A DNA stretch of 17,881 nucleotides from an uncultured Clostridia bacterium. GTDB taxonomy: Bacteria > Bacillota > Clostridia > Christensenellales > UBA1242. Both the position numbers and the translations under genes were made by a program. Under the pieces are notes generated by a model. It saw only the letters and a program-made list of their open reading frames with translations, had not been told where the DNA came from and made no database searches. The stretch covers positions 1-17,881 of the forward strand of contig CALATF010000025.1 of NCBI GenBank assembly GCA_937891595.1, in the 5' to 3' direction. Numbering within the stretch: the stretch's first letter is position 1; every line of letters starts with the position of its first letter. This document shows, piece by piece, positions 1 through 7,824 of this stretch.

Positions 1-554
1 AATGGTTTTCCTGTTAAAGCTTCACTTTGAGCAATTTCATTTTCATGATGAGGGAATATTAAATCTTTTCCTCCTCCGTGAATATCTATTGATTCTCCTA
101 AGTTATTTAAAATCATTGCAGAACATTCTATATGCCATCCTGGTCTTCCTTGCCCCCATGGAGATTCCCATGCTATTTCACCTGGTTTTGCACCTTTCCA
201 TAATGCAAAGTCTATTGGATCTCTTTTTCCTGGTTCTACATCTTTACGAACACCATTTAACATATCATCTACTTTACGGTTAGATAATTTCCCATAACCT
301 CTAAAACTTCTTACATCAAAGTAAACATCTCCATTATCAGCTGCATATGCATGCCCTTTATTTATAAGTTCTTGTACAAAACTTATTATATTTTCTATAT
401 TTAAACAAGCCTTTTGACCTAACGCCGTTAATGTGAAAATACCATTTGCTACTTGCTTCATATATCCAGCCCTTAGCATTAAAATATGGCTTTTAAGTTT
501 TGCATCAGAAGGTGTTTCTTTTGTTCTTTCAGAAACTAATTTACTTAATCTCAT
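1..554 (-). CDS. cysS: Chimeric ORF: prolyl-tRNA synthetase N-terminus joined in frame to cysteinyl-tRNA synthetase body (3' end outside window)
   Basis: The reading frame is open from an ATG at 554 to the window edge (184 codons), with a Shine-Dalgarno AAAGGA about 9 bases upstream and only 14 bases after xseB. Residues 1 to about 57 read as the start of bacterial ProRS (MRLSKLVSERTKETPSDAK, then LKSHILMLRAGYMKQVANGI). From about residue 54 onward the protein is class I CysRS: KGHAYAADNGDVYFDV, then RDPIDFALWK, then GRPGWHIECSAM with a zinc cysteine, then HGGGKDLIFPHHENEIAQSE with the His and Glu zinc ligands. The CysRS N-terminus, including the HIGH ATP-binding motif and the first zinc cysteine, is absent. 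The join lies around the ENII codons (about 384-395), a string both families could share. As written it should not work as either synthetase. It could be a real deletion between neighbouring proS and cysS, or an assembly or amplification chimera. Domain identities are by eye. Confidence 0.85.
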   Translation of the reverse strand, partial: MRLSKLVSERTKETPSDAKLKSHILMLRAGYMKQVANGIFTLTALGQKACLNIENIISFVQELINKGHAYAADNGDVYFDVRSFRGYGKLSNRKVDDMLNGVRKDVEPGKRDPIDFALWKGAKPGEIAWESPWGQGRPGWHIECSAMILNNLGESIDIHGGGKDLIFPHHENEIAQSEALTGKP

Positions 555-568
555 ATTTATCATTCCTT

Positions 569-778
569 TTAATCTATATTATCAGAATTAGAAAGATTTT
601 CTAATTCTTCTTTTAAGATGTTTATTTTGCCCTTGTTTTTATTTAAAATTTCATAGCACTTTTTTGCAATGCTTACGCCCTCTTCATATAATTTTGTTCC
701 TTCTTCTATTGAAACATCATTCTTTTCTAAAGTTTTTACTATTTCTTGTAACCTTGCATTATATTCTTCGAAATTCAT
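569..778 (-). CDS. xseB: Exodeoxyribonuclease VII small subunit
   Basis: This 69-residue, helix-rich acidic protein has the XseB pattern: an N-terminal FEEYNARLQEIVKTLE followed by SIEEGTKLYEEGVSIAKKC. That is normal length for the family. Several XseB chains bind one XseA chain to form exonuclease VII, a cytoplasmic, metal-independent nuclease that degrades single-stranded DNA from both ends into oligonucleotides. The start ATG overlaps the xseA stop codon by one base (TAATG at 780-776), so translation is probably coupled. Gene order nusB-xseA-xseB is the usual one in Firmicutes. Confidence 0.93.
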   Translation of the reverse strand: MNFEEYNARLQEIVKTLEKNDVSIEEGTKLYEEGVSIAKKCYEILNKNKGKINILKEELENLSNSDNID

Positions 779-1965
779 TAATTTGTTCCTCCTAGTATTT
801 CAGTAACTAATGTTTTTATTTTTCCATCTTTAAATTCAACTAAAACTTCTTCATTCTTTTTTATATCTTTAATAGAATTTAAATATTTTTTTGAATTTTT
901 AATTTTTACCCATCCTTTATTTACGCTATTTAAAGGATTTAACAATTCAATTTTGTTATGCAATAAGACTAACTTATGCTCTTTATTTATAAATGTATTA
1001 TTAGCCAAAAATACTAAGTTTTTTACAATGGAAGAAAAAGCATTACTTTCGTAATTTTCTTTTTGTAAAATTAAACTGTTTAGCTTTTCCAAATCAAACT
1101 CAAATTTTTCATGTTTTGCATCAATTAAGTGAAGTGTTAAATAAAAAATTTTTTCAACGTTTGATTGTATTTTTTCAATATAATCATATAAATTTTTTGA
1201 AACTAACTCAGCACCCTCAGAGGGAGTAGCTGCTCTAACAGAGCTTGCAAAATCACATATTGTAAAATCTGTTTCATGCCCAACTGCCGATATTACAGGC
1301 TTAGAAGTTTGAATAATAGCTCTAGCCAATTCCTCTGTATTAAAAGGTTGTAAATCTTCAATAGAACCACCACCTCTAGCTATAATAATAACATCAATAT
1401 CTTTTTGATTATCAAAATATTTTAGTCCTTTAATAATAGTTTGCTCTGCCATAGCACCTTGAACCTTAGCTGGATAAACATCTATATTAAGTGTAGGATT
1501 TCTTCTATGGGCAACCGTTTGTATATCATGAACCACGGCACCTGTTTTTGAAGTAATGACACCTATTTTTTTAATTTCATCAGGCAACTGTTTTTTATAT
1601 TTATTACTAAATATGCCTTCTTGCTCCAATTTATTTTTAAGCTCAATAAATTTTTGATATAAAATACCGCTACCATAAGGAATAGCCGAAGATACATATA
1701 AATTTAATTTGCCGCCCTTAGCATAGTACTTTATTGTACCAGTAGCTAATATCTGGTCCCCTTCTTTTAGCGAATTAGTATTCATACCAAACATTATGCA
1801 AGGAATTAAAGCATTTTCATCTTTCAAACTAAAATAAAGGTTCCCTCTAACAAAAGACAACCCCGATACTTCACCATATACCTTTACATTATGCAATAAT
1901 TCTTCAGCCTCAAATATGCTAGTTACATAATGAGACAGCTCTGAAACACTTAATGTTTTTAACAT
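778..1965 (-). CDS. xseA: Exodeoxyribonuclease VII large subunit
   Basis: This is the catalytic subunit of exonuclease VII. Residues 1-100 form the OB-fold single-strand DNA-binding domain (for example VYGEVSGLSFVRGNLYFSLKD). Residues about 125-255 carry the conserved catalytic core: IGVITSKTGAVVHDI, the glycine-rich ARGGGSIEDLQPFN at 196-209, SAVGHETDFTICDFA at 226-240 and RAATPSEGAE at 244-253. A long helical C-terminal region follows, used to bind XseB. At 395 residues it is slightly shorter than many homologues (roughly 400-450), but no core motif is missing. It lies 16 bases downstream of nusB and overlaps xseB by one base, so it sits in the middle of a three-gene operon. Confidence 0.95.
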   Translation of the reverse strand: MLKTLSVSELSHYVTSIFEAEELLHNVKVYGEVSGLSFVRGNLYFSLKDENALIPCIMFGMNTNSLKEGDQILATGTIKYYAKGGKLNLYVSSAIPYGSGILYQKFIELKNKLEQEGIFSNKYKKQLPDEIKKIGVITSKTGAVVHDIQTVAHRRNPTLNIDVYPAKVQGAMAEQTIIKGLKYFDNQKDIDVIIIARGGGSIEDLQPFNTEELARAIIQTSKPVISAVGHETDFTICDFASSVRAATPSEGAELVSKNLYDYIEKIQSNVEKIFYLTLHLIDAKHEKFEFDLEKLNSLILQKENYESNAFSSIVKNLVFLANNTFINKEHKLVLLHNKIELLNPLNSVNKGWVKIKNSKKYLNSIKDIKKNEEVLVEFKDGKIKTLVTEILGGTN

Positions 1966-1981
1966 TTCTCAAACCTTATTA

Positions 1982-2371
1982 TTATTTATTTTTGTAAATA
2001 GATGATAAAACTCCATTTACAAAAGCGGGGCTTTTATCTGTAGAATATTTTTTTGCCAATTCCACGGCTTCATTTATAGATAATGATATAGGTTCATTTA
2101 AATAATCGCTACAAGCTAAAGCAAGTAATAATAAAGCATAATCTAATTTATATATATCTTTTATTTTTAAATTATTTTTTAAGTTACACTCTATTTTATT
2201 ATTTAATTCTTCCATATTATTTTTTACAGCAAATAAAATTTGATAAGAATAATTTTTCTCATCTTCGGTTAAATCGTATTCTGAATAAATATTTTCAACT
2301 TCAACAATTTCGTTAAATAAATATTGAAATATCATTTTAAAACCGCAATCTCTTGCTAAAATCCTGCTCAT
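1982..2371 (-). CDS. nusB: Transcription antitermination factor NusB
   Basis: This 129-residue all-helical protein matches NusB: an N-terminal basic stretch (MSRILARDCGFKMIFQYLF) and a C-terminal segment NEAVELAKKYSTDKSPAFVNGVLSSI that is highly characteristic. NusB with NusE (ribosomal protein S10) binds boxA RNA and supports rRNA antitermination. The ribosome binding site TAGGAG precedes the ATG by about 8 bases. The Asp23-family terminator lies just upstream at 2398-2428, and I see no separate consensus promoter in the 64-base gap. Expression may come from read-through or from a promoter inside the preceding gene. It is first in the nusB-xseA-xseB run. Confidence 0.93.
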   Translation of the reverse strand: MSRILARDCGFKMIFQYLFNEIVEVENIYSEYDLTEDEKNYSYQILFAVKNNMEELNNKIECNLKNNLKIKDIYKLDYALLLLALACSDYLNEPISLSINEAVELAKKYSTDKSPAFVNGVLSSIYKNK

Positions 2372-2397
2372 GAACTAATCTCCTATCAAATCTTAAC

Positions 2398-2428
2398 AAA
2401 AAACCCTTGTTAGAATAATTAACAAGGG
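2398..2428 (-). terminator. Intrinsic terminator after the Asp23/Gls24 gene
   Basis: The arms CCCTTGTTA (2404-2412) and TAACAAGGG (2420-2428) form a perfect 9-bp stem with a 7-base loop. On the minus strand the stem is followed directly by six U residues (2403-2398). It begins 8 bases after the stop codon of the upstream gene. Confidence 0.9.
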
Positions 2429-2435
2429 GCAATGC

Positions 2436-2819
2436 TTAAAATTTAGACAATTCTTCTCTTGTAAAATCTACACCCATAACATGTATATTAATACTTTCAA
2501 TTTTAGCACTTATCATGTTTGATATACCATTTTTTACATTTTCTTGTACACGATAAGCAACGTCCGCAACACTATAGCCGAAATATACATTAAGGTATAT
2601 ATCTATAATTAAATTTTTATTTTGAGTATAAGAAACTTTTACACCCTCAAAATAATTTGAAGAGAAAAACTTTTTAAAACGGCTACCAAAATTACTGCAT
2701 AAAGAAGATACACCACTAATTTCCTTAGCAGCCAAATTGATTATAGACAACATTATATTTTTGCCACAATAAACTTTGCCGTCTTGATTTTTATCATACA
2801 AATCGCCGTTATTAAACAT
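2436..2819 (-). CDS. Asp23/Gls24 (DUF322) family envelope stress protein
   Basis: This 127-residue protein belongs by eye to the Asp23/Gls24 family. It has the typical alternation: INLAAKEISGVSSLCS, then a variable basic linker, then NLIIDIYLNVYFGYSVADVAYRVQENVKNGI, ending with the IESINIHVMGVDF strand. Family members are small cytoplasmic or membrane-associated proteins linked to cell-envelope homeostasis, and their biochemical role is poorly defined. The gene has a consensus-like promoter (2841-2869), an AGGAG ribosome binding site and its own terminator, so it is transcribed alone. Its place between spoIIIAH and nusB is a common clostridial arrangement. I assign no gene symbol, because several paralogues share this architecture. 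Confidence 0.88.
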   Translation of the reverse strand: MFNNGDLYDKNQDGKVYCGKNIMLSIINLAAKEISGVSSLCSNFGSRFKKFFSSNYFEGVKVSYTQNKNLIIDIYLNVYFGYSVADVAYRVQENVKNGISNMISAKIESINIHVMGVDFTREELSKF

Positions 2820-2833
2820 TGCACACTCCTAAA

Positions 2834-2869
2834 CATAATGATTATAACACAACGATTATACGATTGCAA
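2834..2869 (-). promoter_or_regulatory. SigmaA-type promoter of the Asp23/Gls24 gene
   Basis: On the minus strand, the -35 TTGCAA (2869-2864) is separated by 17 bases from the -10 TATAAT (2846-2841). The predicted start is near 2834, about 15 bases before the ATG. A second TATAAT-like string lies at 2860-2855. Confidence 0.8.
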
Positions 2870-2891
2870 TTATTTTTTATACTCTTGAATT

Positions 2892-3374
2892 TTATTCAAC
2901 AGGAATAATTTTTATATAGTCTATATCCCTATCTACTTGAGATTGAATAATTTCTACGATTTGAGCAACTTCGCTTTCAGTTAATTCACTGCTTTGTAAA
3001 ATTACATTAATATAGGTCGAAGAGTAATTCACCAAAGCTTCTGAAAATCCTTTTGCTTTAATTAAACCTTCCATAGTAACTTCAATAGACATTGCTTCAA
3101 TTAAACTGTTAATTTGTGATTCTGCATTGTTTTTAGCTTCACTAGAGCTTGAAGAATTATTTAATATTTCTTTATAATAACTCATTGATTCATTTCTTGT
3201 TGCAGTTCTATCCGCCCTACAGGTTGAAAAGAATGAAGAAGATGAATAATCAGCGTTTAAAGAAGTTGAAGCTTCTTCAGTAGTGTTATTTAAAATAATA
3301 TTTAAAAAACCTGTAATTACTAAAAGTACCAACATTGAAACTAAAACAATAATTTTTTTCTTTTTTGTTAACAT
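2892..3374 (-). CDS. spoIIIAH: Stage III sporulation protein AH
   Basis: SpoIIIAH is the mother-cell half of the SpoIIIAH-SpoIIQ channel that links mother cell and forespore across the intermembrane space during engulfment. This 160-residue protein has a basic N-terminus, one membrane helix at about residues 8-29, a low-complexity Ser/Thr linker, and the YscJ/FliF-like ring domain. That domain starts at the signature FFSTCRADRTATRNES and ends with a short strand region (VDRDIDYIKIIPVE). It is the last gene of the spoIIIA operon, 14 bases after spoIIIAG. It is shorter than the B. subtilis protein (about 218 residues), mainly in the linker, as is common in Clostridia. No clear terminator follows. 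Confidence 0.93.
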   Translation of the reverse strand: MLTKKKKIIVLVSMLVLLVITGFLNIILNNTTEEASTSLNADYSSSSFFSTCRADRTATRNESMSYYKEILNNSSSSSEAKNNAESQINSLIEAMSIEVTMEGLIKAKGFSEALVNYSSTYINVILQSSELTESEVAQIVEIIQSQVDRDIDYIKIIPVE

Positions 3375-3388
3375 ATAAATATCCTCCT

Positions 3389-3973
3389 TTAATTACCCGC
3401 AAAAATTTCAATGTTAGAACTATTTAATTCAAACATTGCTTGTATTGCCCTTAATATTTCAAGTTTTACATTTGTATCTTTAGCGCCAGAAGCCACCACA
3501 ATAATATTTGTTGGATCGGGCATTTTTTCTTGTAACACAATAGGCTGAGTCTTTCCATTGTTTGTAATTAGTACGGGGGTTTTTATTTCTGATATTGTTC
3601 CATCTTTATTATGTCTACTTTCGGTTGTATAAGCAATAACAGTCTCTATTCCCTGACTAAAATTTACCATTACATTTACATTTCCTGCATTCTTAATGGC
3701 ACTTATTGTTTCTTCAATTTTTCTCTCTAGTGCTTTTTGATAGCTAGATAATGATGTTACTTCATTATTTGTTAAAGCTTGTCCTTCATTTTTAATTTTA
3801 TTTGTATTATTAAATGAAAAAGAAGAAAAGTAAATTAGCAAAATTATAGCTATAAACAAAATAGTTAATATTTTATCAAGATGTTTAATTTTTTTAAGTT
3901 TACTAAAAAAAACATCAAAAATAGATTTCTTTTTTTTAGTACTTATTTCATTGTTTTTTTCGTTTTCACTCAT
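3389..3973 (-). CDS. spoIIIAG: Stage III sporulation protein AG
   Basis: This 194-residue protein has a lysine-rich cytoplasmic N-terminus, one membrane helix at about residues 35-53 (KILTILFIAIILLIYF), and an extracytoplasmic ring-building domain. The domain contains the family's LERKIEETISAIKNAGNVNV and the C-terminal IIVVASGAKDTNVKLEILRAIQAMF. SpoIIIAG forms a large oligomeric ring in the mother-cell membrane as part of the feeding-tube channel. Its start overlaps the end of spoIIIAF by 8 bases, consistent with coupled translation. All motifs expected for the family are present. Confidence 0.93.
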   Translation of the reverse strand: MSENEKNNEISTKKKKSIFDVFFSKLKKIKHLDKILTILFIAIILLIYFSSFSFNNTNKIKNEGQALTNNEVTSLSSYQKALERKIEETISAIKNAGNVNVMVNFSQGIETVIAYTTESRHNKDGTISEIKTPVLITNNGKTQPIVLQEKMPDPTNIIVVASGAKDTNVKLEILRAIQAMFELNSSNIEIFAGN

Positions 3974-4451
3974 AAAAAATAATACTATCCTCTTGAATGT
4001 TTATTAAATTTTTTATTATAGCAATAATGTTTGTATATTTATTTATATTCATATTTTTATTAGAAAGAACTGAATTTTTTAAATCGACAAAAACATTTTC
4101 AATTAGTAATTTTTCTTGTTCAAAATAGCCATTCATACTAATTTGTATATCTTTATATCCGTTTAATTCTAAGTCTTTCTCTATTTGTATTTCTAAAGTT
4201 TTTATTTTTTCATTGTTTCTGTTACTAACAAAATTACTATCAATACTTAATCGACTATTGAAAAAACTTGAAAAATTTAATTTTTCTAAGTTTATCTGTT
4301 TTAAAGGGCTAATAATTGTAACAACTGAAAATAAGGCTAAAATGCTTTTTATCAATTTATTAGTTTTGCCATTAGGTAAAACAATTTCTGCTAATAAACT
4401 TACAATGATTATCCCACATATAGAAATAATCCATGAACTTACAAAATTCAT
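3966..4451 (-). CDS. spoIIIAF: Stage III sporulation protein AF
   Basis: This 161-residue protein has two N-terminal membrane helices (about residues 5-25 and 33-50, containing IISICGIIIVSLLAEIVLPNG) followed by a soluble domain with a YscJ-like alpha/beta pattern. The LLAEIVLPNGKTNKLIKSILAL segment is typical of SpoIIIAF. It lies between spoIIIAE (11-base gap) and spoIIIAG (8-base overlap). It is one of the less conserved members of the channel complex, so the identification rests on both the N-terminal motif and position. The C-terminal half resembles homologues only weakly by eye. Confidence 0.9.
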   Translation of the reverse strand: MNFVSSWIISICGIIIVSLLAEIVLPNGKTNKLIKSILALFSVVTIISPLKQINLEKLNFSSFFNSRLSIDSNFVSNRNNEKIKTLEIQIEKDLELNGYKDIQISMNGYFEQEKLLIENVFVDLKNSVLSNKNMNINKYTNIIAIIKNLINIQEDSIIFYE

Positions 4452-4462
4452 ACTCTTCCCTT

Positions 4463-5728
4463 TTAAAAAATATTAGAACAGCACATTAACATAGATAAAG
4501 AAATTAAGTACATAAATCCTACCGCTAATAAAGAAATGTTTAACATATTTAAACTTTTTGACAAGCCAAATAAAAAGTTTGATATTTTTTGGTCACAAAG
4601 AGTTTCTATTATTGCAGATATAAGTTTTAGTAATAATATGACAATTCCTACTTTAATTATAGGCATTAAAATGCTTAAACCTAAAACTACTAATCCTGTT
4701 GCACCCACCGCATTTTTTATTAAAACACTACTTGCTAGAATTAAACCAACACCATCTGATAAATATGAACCCAAAATAGGAACATAACTTTTAATAGCAA
4801 ATTTTGCAGTTCTTAAAGATATTGCATCTATAGACGACGTTGTTAAACCTTGAATTGTTAAAAAAGCAATAAAAATAGTAAATACAATACCCACAATATA
4901 ATTGAATGTACTACTAAAAAACTTTGAAAACTTGTCCATTCTTACATTGTTTGAAATATTTCCTACAACATTAAAAACTACAGAAAAAATAAAAATAGGT
5001 ATTAAAACGGTAGTAAATAATTTAGTTATCGCAACACTTAAAACTGCTAATATAGGTTGAAAACTTGTAGCTGTAACAACACTACCTATAGATGTAATTA
5101 ATGTTAGTAATATAGGAAAAATAACTTCCATTTGTTTTTCGATAAAAGTAATCGTTATGCTAACTTCATTCATTAAAGAAAATATTATTTTTAAAATTGT
5201 AAGAGCTATGGAGCAAAAACACACAACATGTATTAAACTAGAAACCGATTTACTATTTTCACTAGATAAATTCCCTATTAAGCTGTATATTATAGCTAAA
5301 GCCACTATAATTGCAAAGTAAGGTAAATAACTAAGAACATTTTGAAATAATATAGATAAAGAATATGAAAAAAAGTTAGAAAATAAAGATGAATTTTCAG
5401 CGTTAATAAAAGACTTAACAATTTCTATAAAACTAGAAAATTTTATATGATCTTTGCTATTATTATCTAAATTCCCCAACAAACTATCTAGCTGGCTAAA
5501 ATCTATATCTCCAAGTTGTTTGTTTATATTATCTTCTAATTCTTTTTCTAAACTTTCCTCATTTGAAGATAAAAAAACAACATCTTGTTTACTCTCCATT
5601 CTTTCAGCTTTATTACTAATAAATAAACAATTAAAGCATAAAACAAAACACAAAATAGAAATTATTAACTTTATAATAATGCTAAAATCATATCTAACAA
5701 GCTTGTTATTATTGGTAGTGCTAAACAC
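4463..5728 (-). CDS. spoIIIAE: Stage III sporulation protein AE
   Basis: This 421-residue polytopic membrane protein matches SpoIIIAE, the permease-like member of the mother cell-forespore channel complex. It has an N-terminal signal-like hydrophobic helix (about residues 15-37), a charged extracytoplasmic region, and then many helices. Recognisable segments include LLTSIGSVVTATSFQPILAV and TAKFAIKSYVPILGSYLSDG. The start is a GTG at 5728: an in-frame TAA lies four codons upstream, and the next candidate start (a TTG within the hydrophobic helix) would destroy the signal helix. The gene therefore overlaps spoIIIAD by 58 bases, more than its neighbours do. Only a weak AGGTGG lies about 14 bases before the GTG, so coupling to spoIIIAD translation is likely. 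Confidence 0.93.
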   Translation of the reverse strand: MFSTTNNNKLVRYDFSIIIKLIISILCFVLCFNCLFISNKAERMESKQDVVFLSSNEESLEKELEDNINKQLGDIDFSQLDSLLGNLDNNSKDHIKFSSFIEIVKSFINAENSSLFSNFFSYSLSILFQNVLSYLPYFAIIVALAIIYSLIGNLSSENSKSVSSLIHVVCFCSIALTILKIIFSLMNEVSITITFIEKQMEVIFPILLTLITSIGSVVTATSFQPILAVLSVAITKLFTTVLIPIFIFSVVFNVVGNISNNVRMDKFSKFFSSTFNYIVGIVFTIFIAFLTIQGLTTSSIDAISLRTAKFAIKSYVPILGSYLSDGVGLILASSVLIKNAVGATGLVVLGLSILMPIIKVGIVILLLKLISAIIETLCDQKISNFLFGLSKSLNMLNISLLAVGFMYLISLSMLMCCSNIF

Positions 5729-6054
5729 AAAATTATTATTTTACCACCTATTAATATTTTTTCTCCTATACTGGCATTTCCAGTATCTATACAAATTCCT
5801 TGAGCGAACTCTGTTAAGTAACCAACACCAAGAATTTTAATTATTAAAACAAATAACGAATAATCTAAATTAACCTTAGTAAAGATTGTTAAAAAATAAT
5901 CAATTACAGTTTTTAATTGTTCTACTAACATCAAAAACATAATAATTCCGCCAGAAATTACTATTACAATATAAAATTCTGGTTTTATTTGTTTAACGAC
6001 TATTGCTACTATGCAGGTTAAAATTCCTATTGCTATTATTTTAAAAAAATCCAT
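5671..6054 (-). CDS. spoIIIAD: Stage III sporulation protein AD
   Basis: This 127-residue protein has about four membrane helices and a short extracytoplasmic stretch with the SpoIIIAD signature (GVGYLTEFAQGICIDTGNAS, then IGEKILIGGKIIILCLALPI). It resembles SpoIIIAC in its first half (FFKIIAIGILTCIVAIVVKQ), as expected for this pair of related proteins. It is part of the spoIIIA channel complex. The gene sits 15 bases after spoIIIAC, and its 3' end overlaps the spoIIIAE start by 58 bases. Confidence 0.94.
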   Translation of the reverse strand: MDFFKIIAIGILTCIVAIVVKQIKPEFYIVIVISGGIIMFLMLVEQLKTVIDYFLTIFTKVNLDYSLFVLIIKILGVGYLTEFAQGICIDTGNASIGEKILIGGKIIILCLALPIITSLLDMILALL

Positions 6055-6069
6055 ATATACCTGTTTTGT

Positions 6070-6267
6070 TTAATAAATTAAAAATAATTGTTTAATTGTT
6101 TCAAATAATTCACTAATCATATTAACAGCCATTAATAAAACAACTATCACTCCTGCTAACGTTGCAATAGTTGCAATTTCTTCTTTACCTATATTTTTAA
6201 GAACTTGACCAACTACTGCAGTTAATATACCTATAGCTGCAATTTTAAAAATCAAATTGTAATCCAT
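6070..6267 (-). CDS. spoIIIAC: Stage III sporulation protein AC
   Basis: This tiny 65-residue protein has two membrane helices (residues about 5-22 and 30-50) and the family pattern LIFKIAAIGILTAVVGQVLK, then GKEEIATIATLAGVIVVLL. Family length is 65-68 residues, so it is complete. It acts with SpoIIIAD and the other spoIIIA products at the mother-cell side of the engulfed forespore. It lies 12 bases downstream of spoIIIAB. Confidence 0.94.
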   Translation of the reverse strand: MDYNLIFKIAAIGILTAVVGQVLKNIGKEEIATIATLAGVIVVLLMAVNMISELFETIKQLFLIY

Positions 6268-6279
6268 TTTACCTACTCT

Positions 6280-6780
6280 TTATATAAAAAATATAACAAT
6301 TACCATTCCAAGTATTATAAATAATTTAAGATATAAATTTGAAAACTTTTTATACTTTTCAAAAGTTTCGTTTTTAATTTTTTCAACTTCATGTTTTAAA
6401 TTATTAACCCTATAAATTTCTTCTTCTTTTGTTAAACCACCTAGTTTATAAAAAAAATTAAAAATAAATTTTCTTTCATTTTCAGTTAAAAAATATAAAT
6501 TATTTTTGATATTTTCATTAAAAACTTTTGCATTAATTTTGTTTGTAATAAATAAATGAAAGTTGCTAAGTAGTATAGTAAAGTCCTTATTATATAAATT
6601 TGTATTTTTCAACAATATTAATTCTAACTTTTCGTCATTATAAGAAATTTCATTTATTAAATTATCGCAAAAAAGTTTTAAATCACAATAAAAAATTTTT
6701 CTCTTTTTATAAAAATTTTTAATTAAAACTCCTATTGATACACAACAAATAAAAACTATGATTAATAGAAAATTTTTCAT
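6280..6780 (-). CDS. spoIIIAB: Stage III sporulation protein AB
   Basis: This 166-residue protein has a membrane helix at each end (about residues 2-20 and 146-165) flanking a charged helical region. It resembles the GspF-like SpoIIIAB fold, with the family's KLGGLTKEEEIYRVNNLKHEVE near residue 112. SpoIIIAB is the membrane platform partner of the SpoIIIAA ATPase. It begins one base after the spoIIIAA stop codon, so the two are tightly coupled. The middle of the sequence is divergent and very rich in Asn and Lys. Identification rests on topology, the GGLTKEEE segment and operon position. Confidence 0.9.
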   Translation of the reverse strand: MKNFLLIIVFICCVSIGVLIKNFYKKRKIFYCDLKLFCDNLINEISYNDEKLELILLKNTNLYNKDFTILLSNFHLFITNKINAKVFNENIKNNLYFLTENERKFIFNFFYKLGGLTKEEEIYRVNNLKHEVEKIKNETFEKYKKFSNLYLKLFIILGMVIVIFFI

Positions 6781-6781
6781 T

Positions 6782-7696
6782 TTATATATTTATATACCTT
6801 AAATTTTCGTCGTAAATTCCCTCTAATGTACCTGGGCCCTCTTTTTGGGATAAAACTATGAATCTGCGGAACACTTTGTTTTTAAGCAGATTTTCAAAGT
6901 CTTTTTTATATTTTAAATCATCAATGCTTTCAGCATGAACAGAAGTTAAAATAGATACTCCACAACTTGAAGCATAATCTATAGATTCATAATCTTTTAT
7001 ATTAGAAATCTCATCTGTTACAATAATATCTGGCCTCAAGCTTCTTATTCCATTTTCGAATGCGTAAGATTTACTGCCACCACTAAGAACATCGCAAAAA
7101 TTTCCCACATCTAAAGTTGGGCAGCCATTAAAACTATTTGCTATTTCAAAACGTTCATCCGCTAAAAGAACATTATAACAATAACCATTTTTAGATAATT
7201 GATAAATAATATCTCTAATTAAAGTAGTCTTTCCCGAACCAGGAGGAGAAATTATCAAAGTATTTAAAAACCCTTTTGTACCTATTAAATAAGGCAATAT
7301 ATTTGAGGCACATCCTTTAATTTCATGCGGGATCCTAATAGATAAACTATAAATATTTTTTAGTGTTTTTACATTTCCTTTTTCATATACAACTTCTCCT
7401 GAAAGACCTATCCTAATACCTCCCCTTACTGTTATGAAACTATTTTTAATTTGATGATTATATGCATACACAGAATTTTCGCAAGCTCGTTTAACAATTT
7501 CGTCTATTAATTGTTTGGATACATCTACAGCCTTACCAAAGTTACCCGTCAAACCATTGTTAGAAATATAATAAGATTTTGTATTAATGGTTATTACAGC
7601 TTTCCTACCCATCCTTAACCTAATCTCATTAATTTTTTCTATAGGCGTTTTTTCTAAGTATTCATAAAAATATTCTGGAATTATATTTTTTAACAT
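6782..7696 (-). CDS. spoIIIAA: Stage III sporulation protein AA, secretion-type ATPase
   Basis: This 304-residue P-loop ATPase is related to secretion ATPases. It has a Walker A PPGSGKTT at residues 151-158, a Walker B region IIVTDEI at 224-230, and the upstream family signature EIRLRMGRKAVI at 24-35 and ITVRGGIRIGLSGEVV at 88-103. SpoIIIAA is thought to energise the SpoIIIA channel assembled with SpoIIQ. It is the first gene of the complete eight-gene spoIIIA operon. A strong ribosome binding site (AGGAG, about 5 bases before the ATG) is present. The operon is expected to be sigmaE-dependent, but I could not pick out a convincing sigmaE promoter in 7697-7765. Confidence 0.96.
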   Translation of the reverse strand: MLKNIIPEYFYEYLEKTPIEKINEIRLRMGRKAVITINTKSYYISNNGLTGNFGKAVDVSKQLIDEIVKRACENSVYAYNHQIKNSFITVRGGIRIGLSGEVVYEKGNVKTLKNIYSLSIRIPHEIKGCASNILPYLIGTKGFLNTLIISPPGSGKTTLIRDIIYQLSKNGYCYNVLLADERFEIANSFNGCPTLDVGNFCDVLSGGSKSYAFENGIRSLRPDIIVTDEISNIKDYESIDYASSCGVSILTSVHAESIDDLKYKKDFENLLKNKVFRRFIVLSQKEGPGTLEGIYDENLRYINI

Positions 7697-7765
7697 ACTT
7701 TCTCCTGGCTGATATATTTCTTTTTATAAATTTATTTAAAAAACTTCGCTAGTAGTCTTAAAACG

Positions 7766-7801
7766 CAAAAAAAATAACAATACTACAAAAGTATTGCTAT
7801 T
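7766..7801 (-). terminator. Intrinsic terminator after efp
   Basis: The arms CAATACT (7778-7784) and AGTATTG (7790-7796) form a stem that extends through a G-U pair into A/T pairs. On the minus strand it is followed by a run of eight U residues (7774-7767). It lies about 25 bases beyond the efp stop and separates efp from spoIIIAA. Confidence 0.85.
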
Positions 7802-7824
7802 TTTCTATTTTTCGAATATTAAAA

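Noticed and set aside
2..283. Plus-strand ORF of 93 codons
   Set aside because: It is antisense to the clear CysRS coding sequence and shows no protein-family pattern.
7697..7765. SigmaE promoter for the spoIIIA operon
   Set aside because: Expected from biology, but no string close to the sigmaE -35/-10 pair with correct spacing could be picked out with confidence from this AT-rich stretch.
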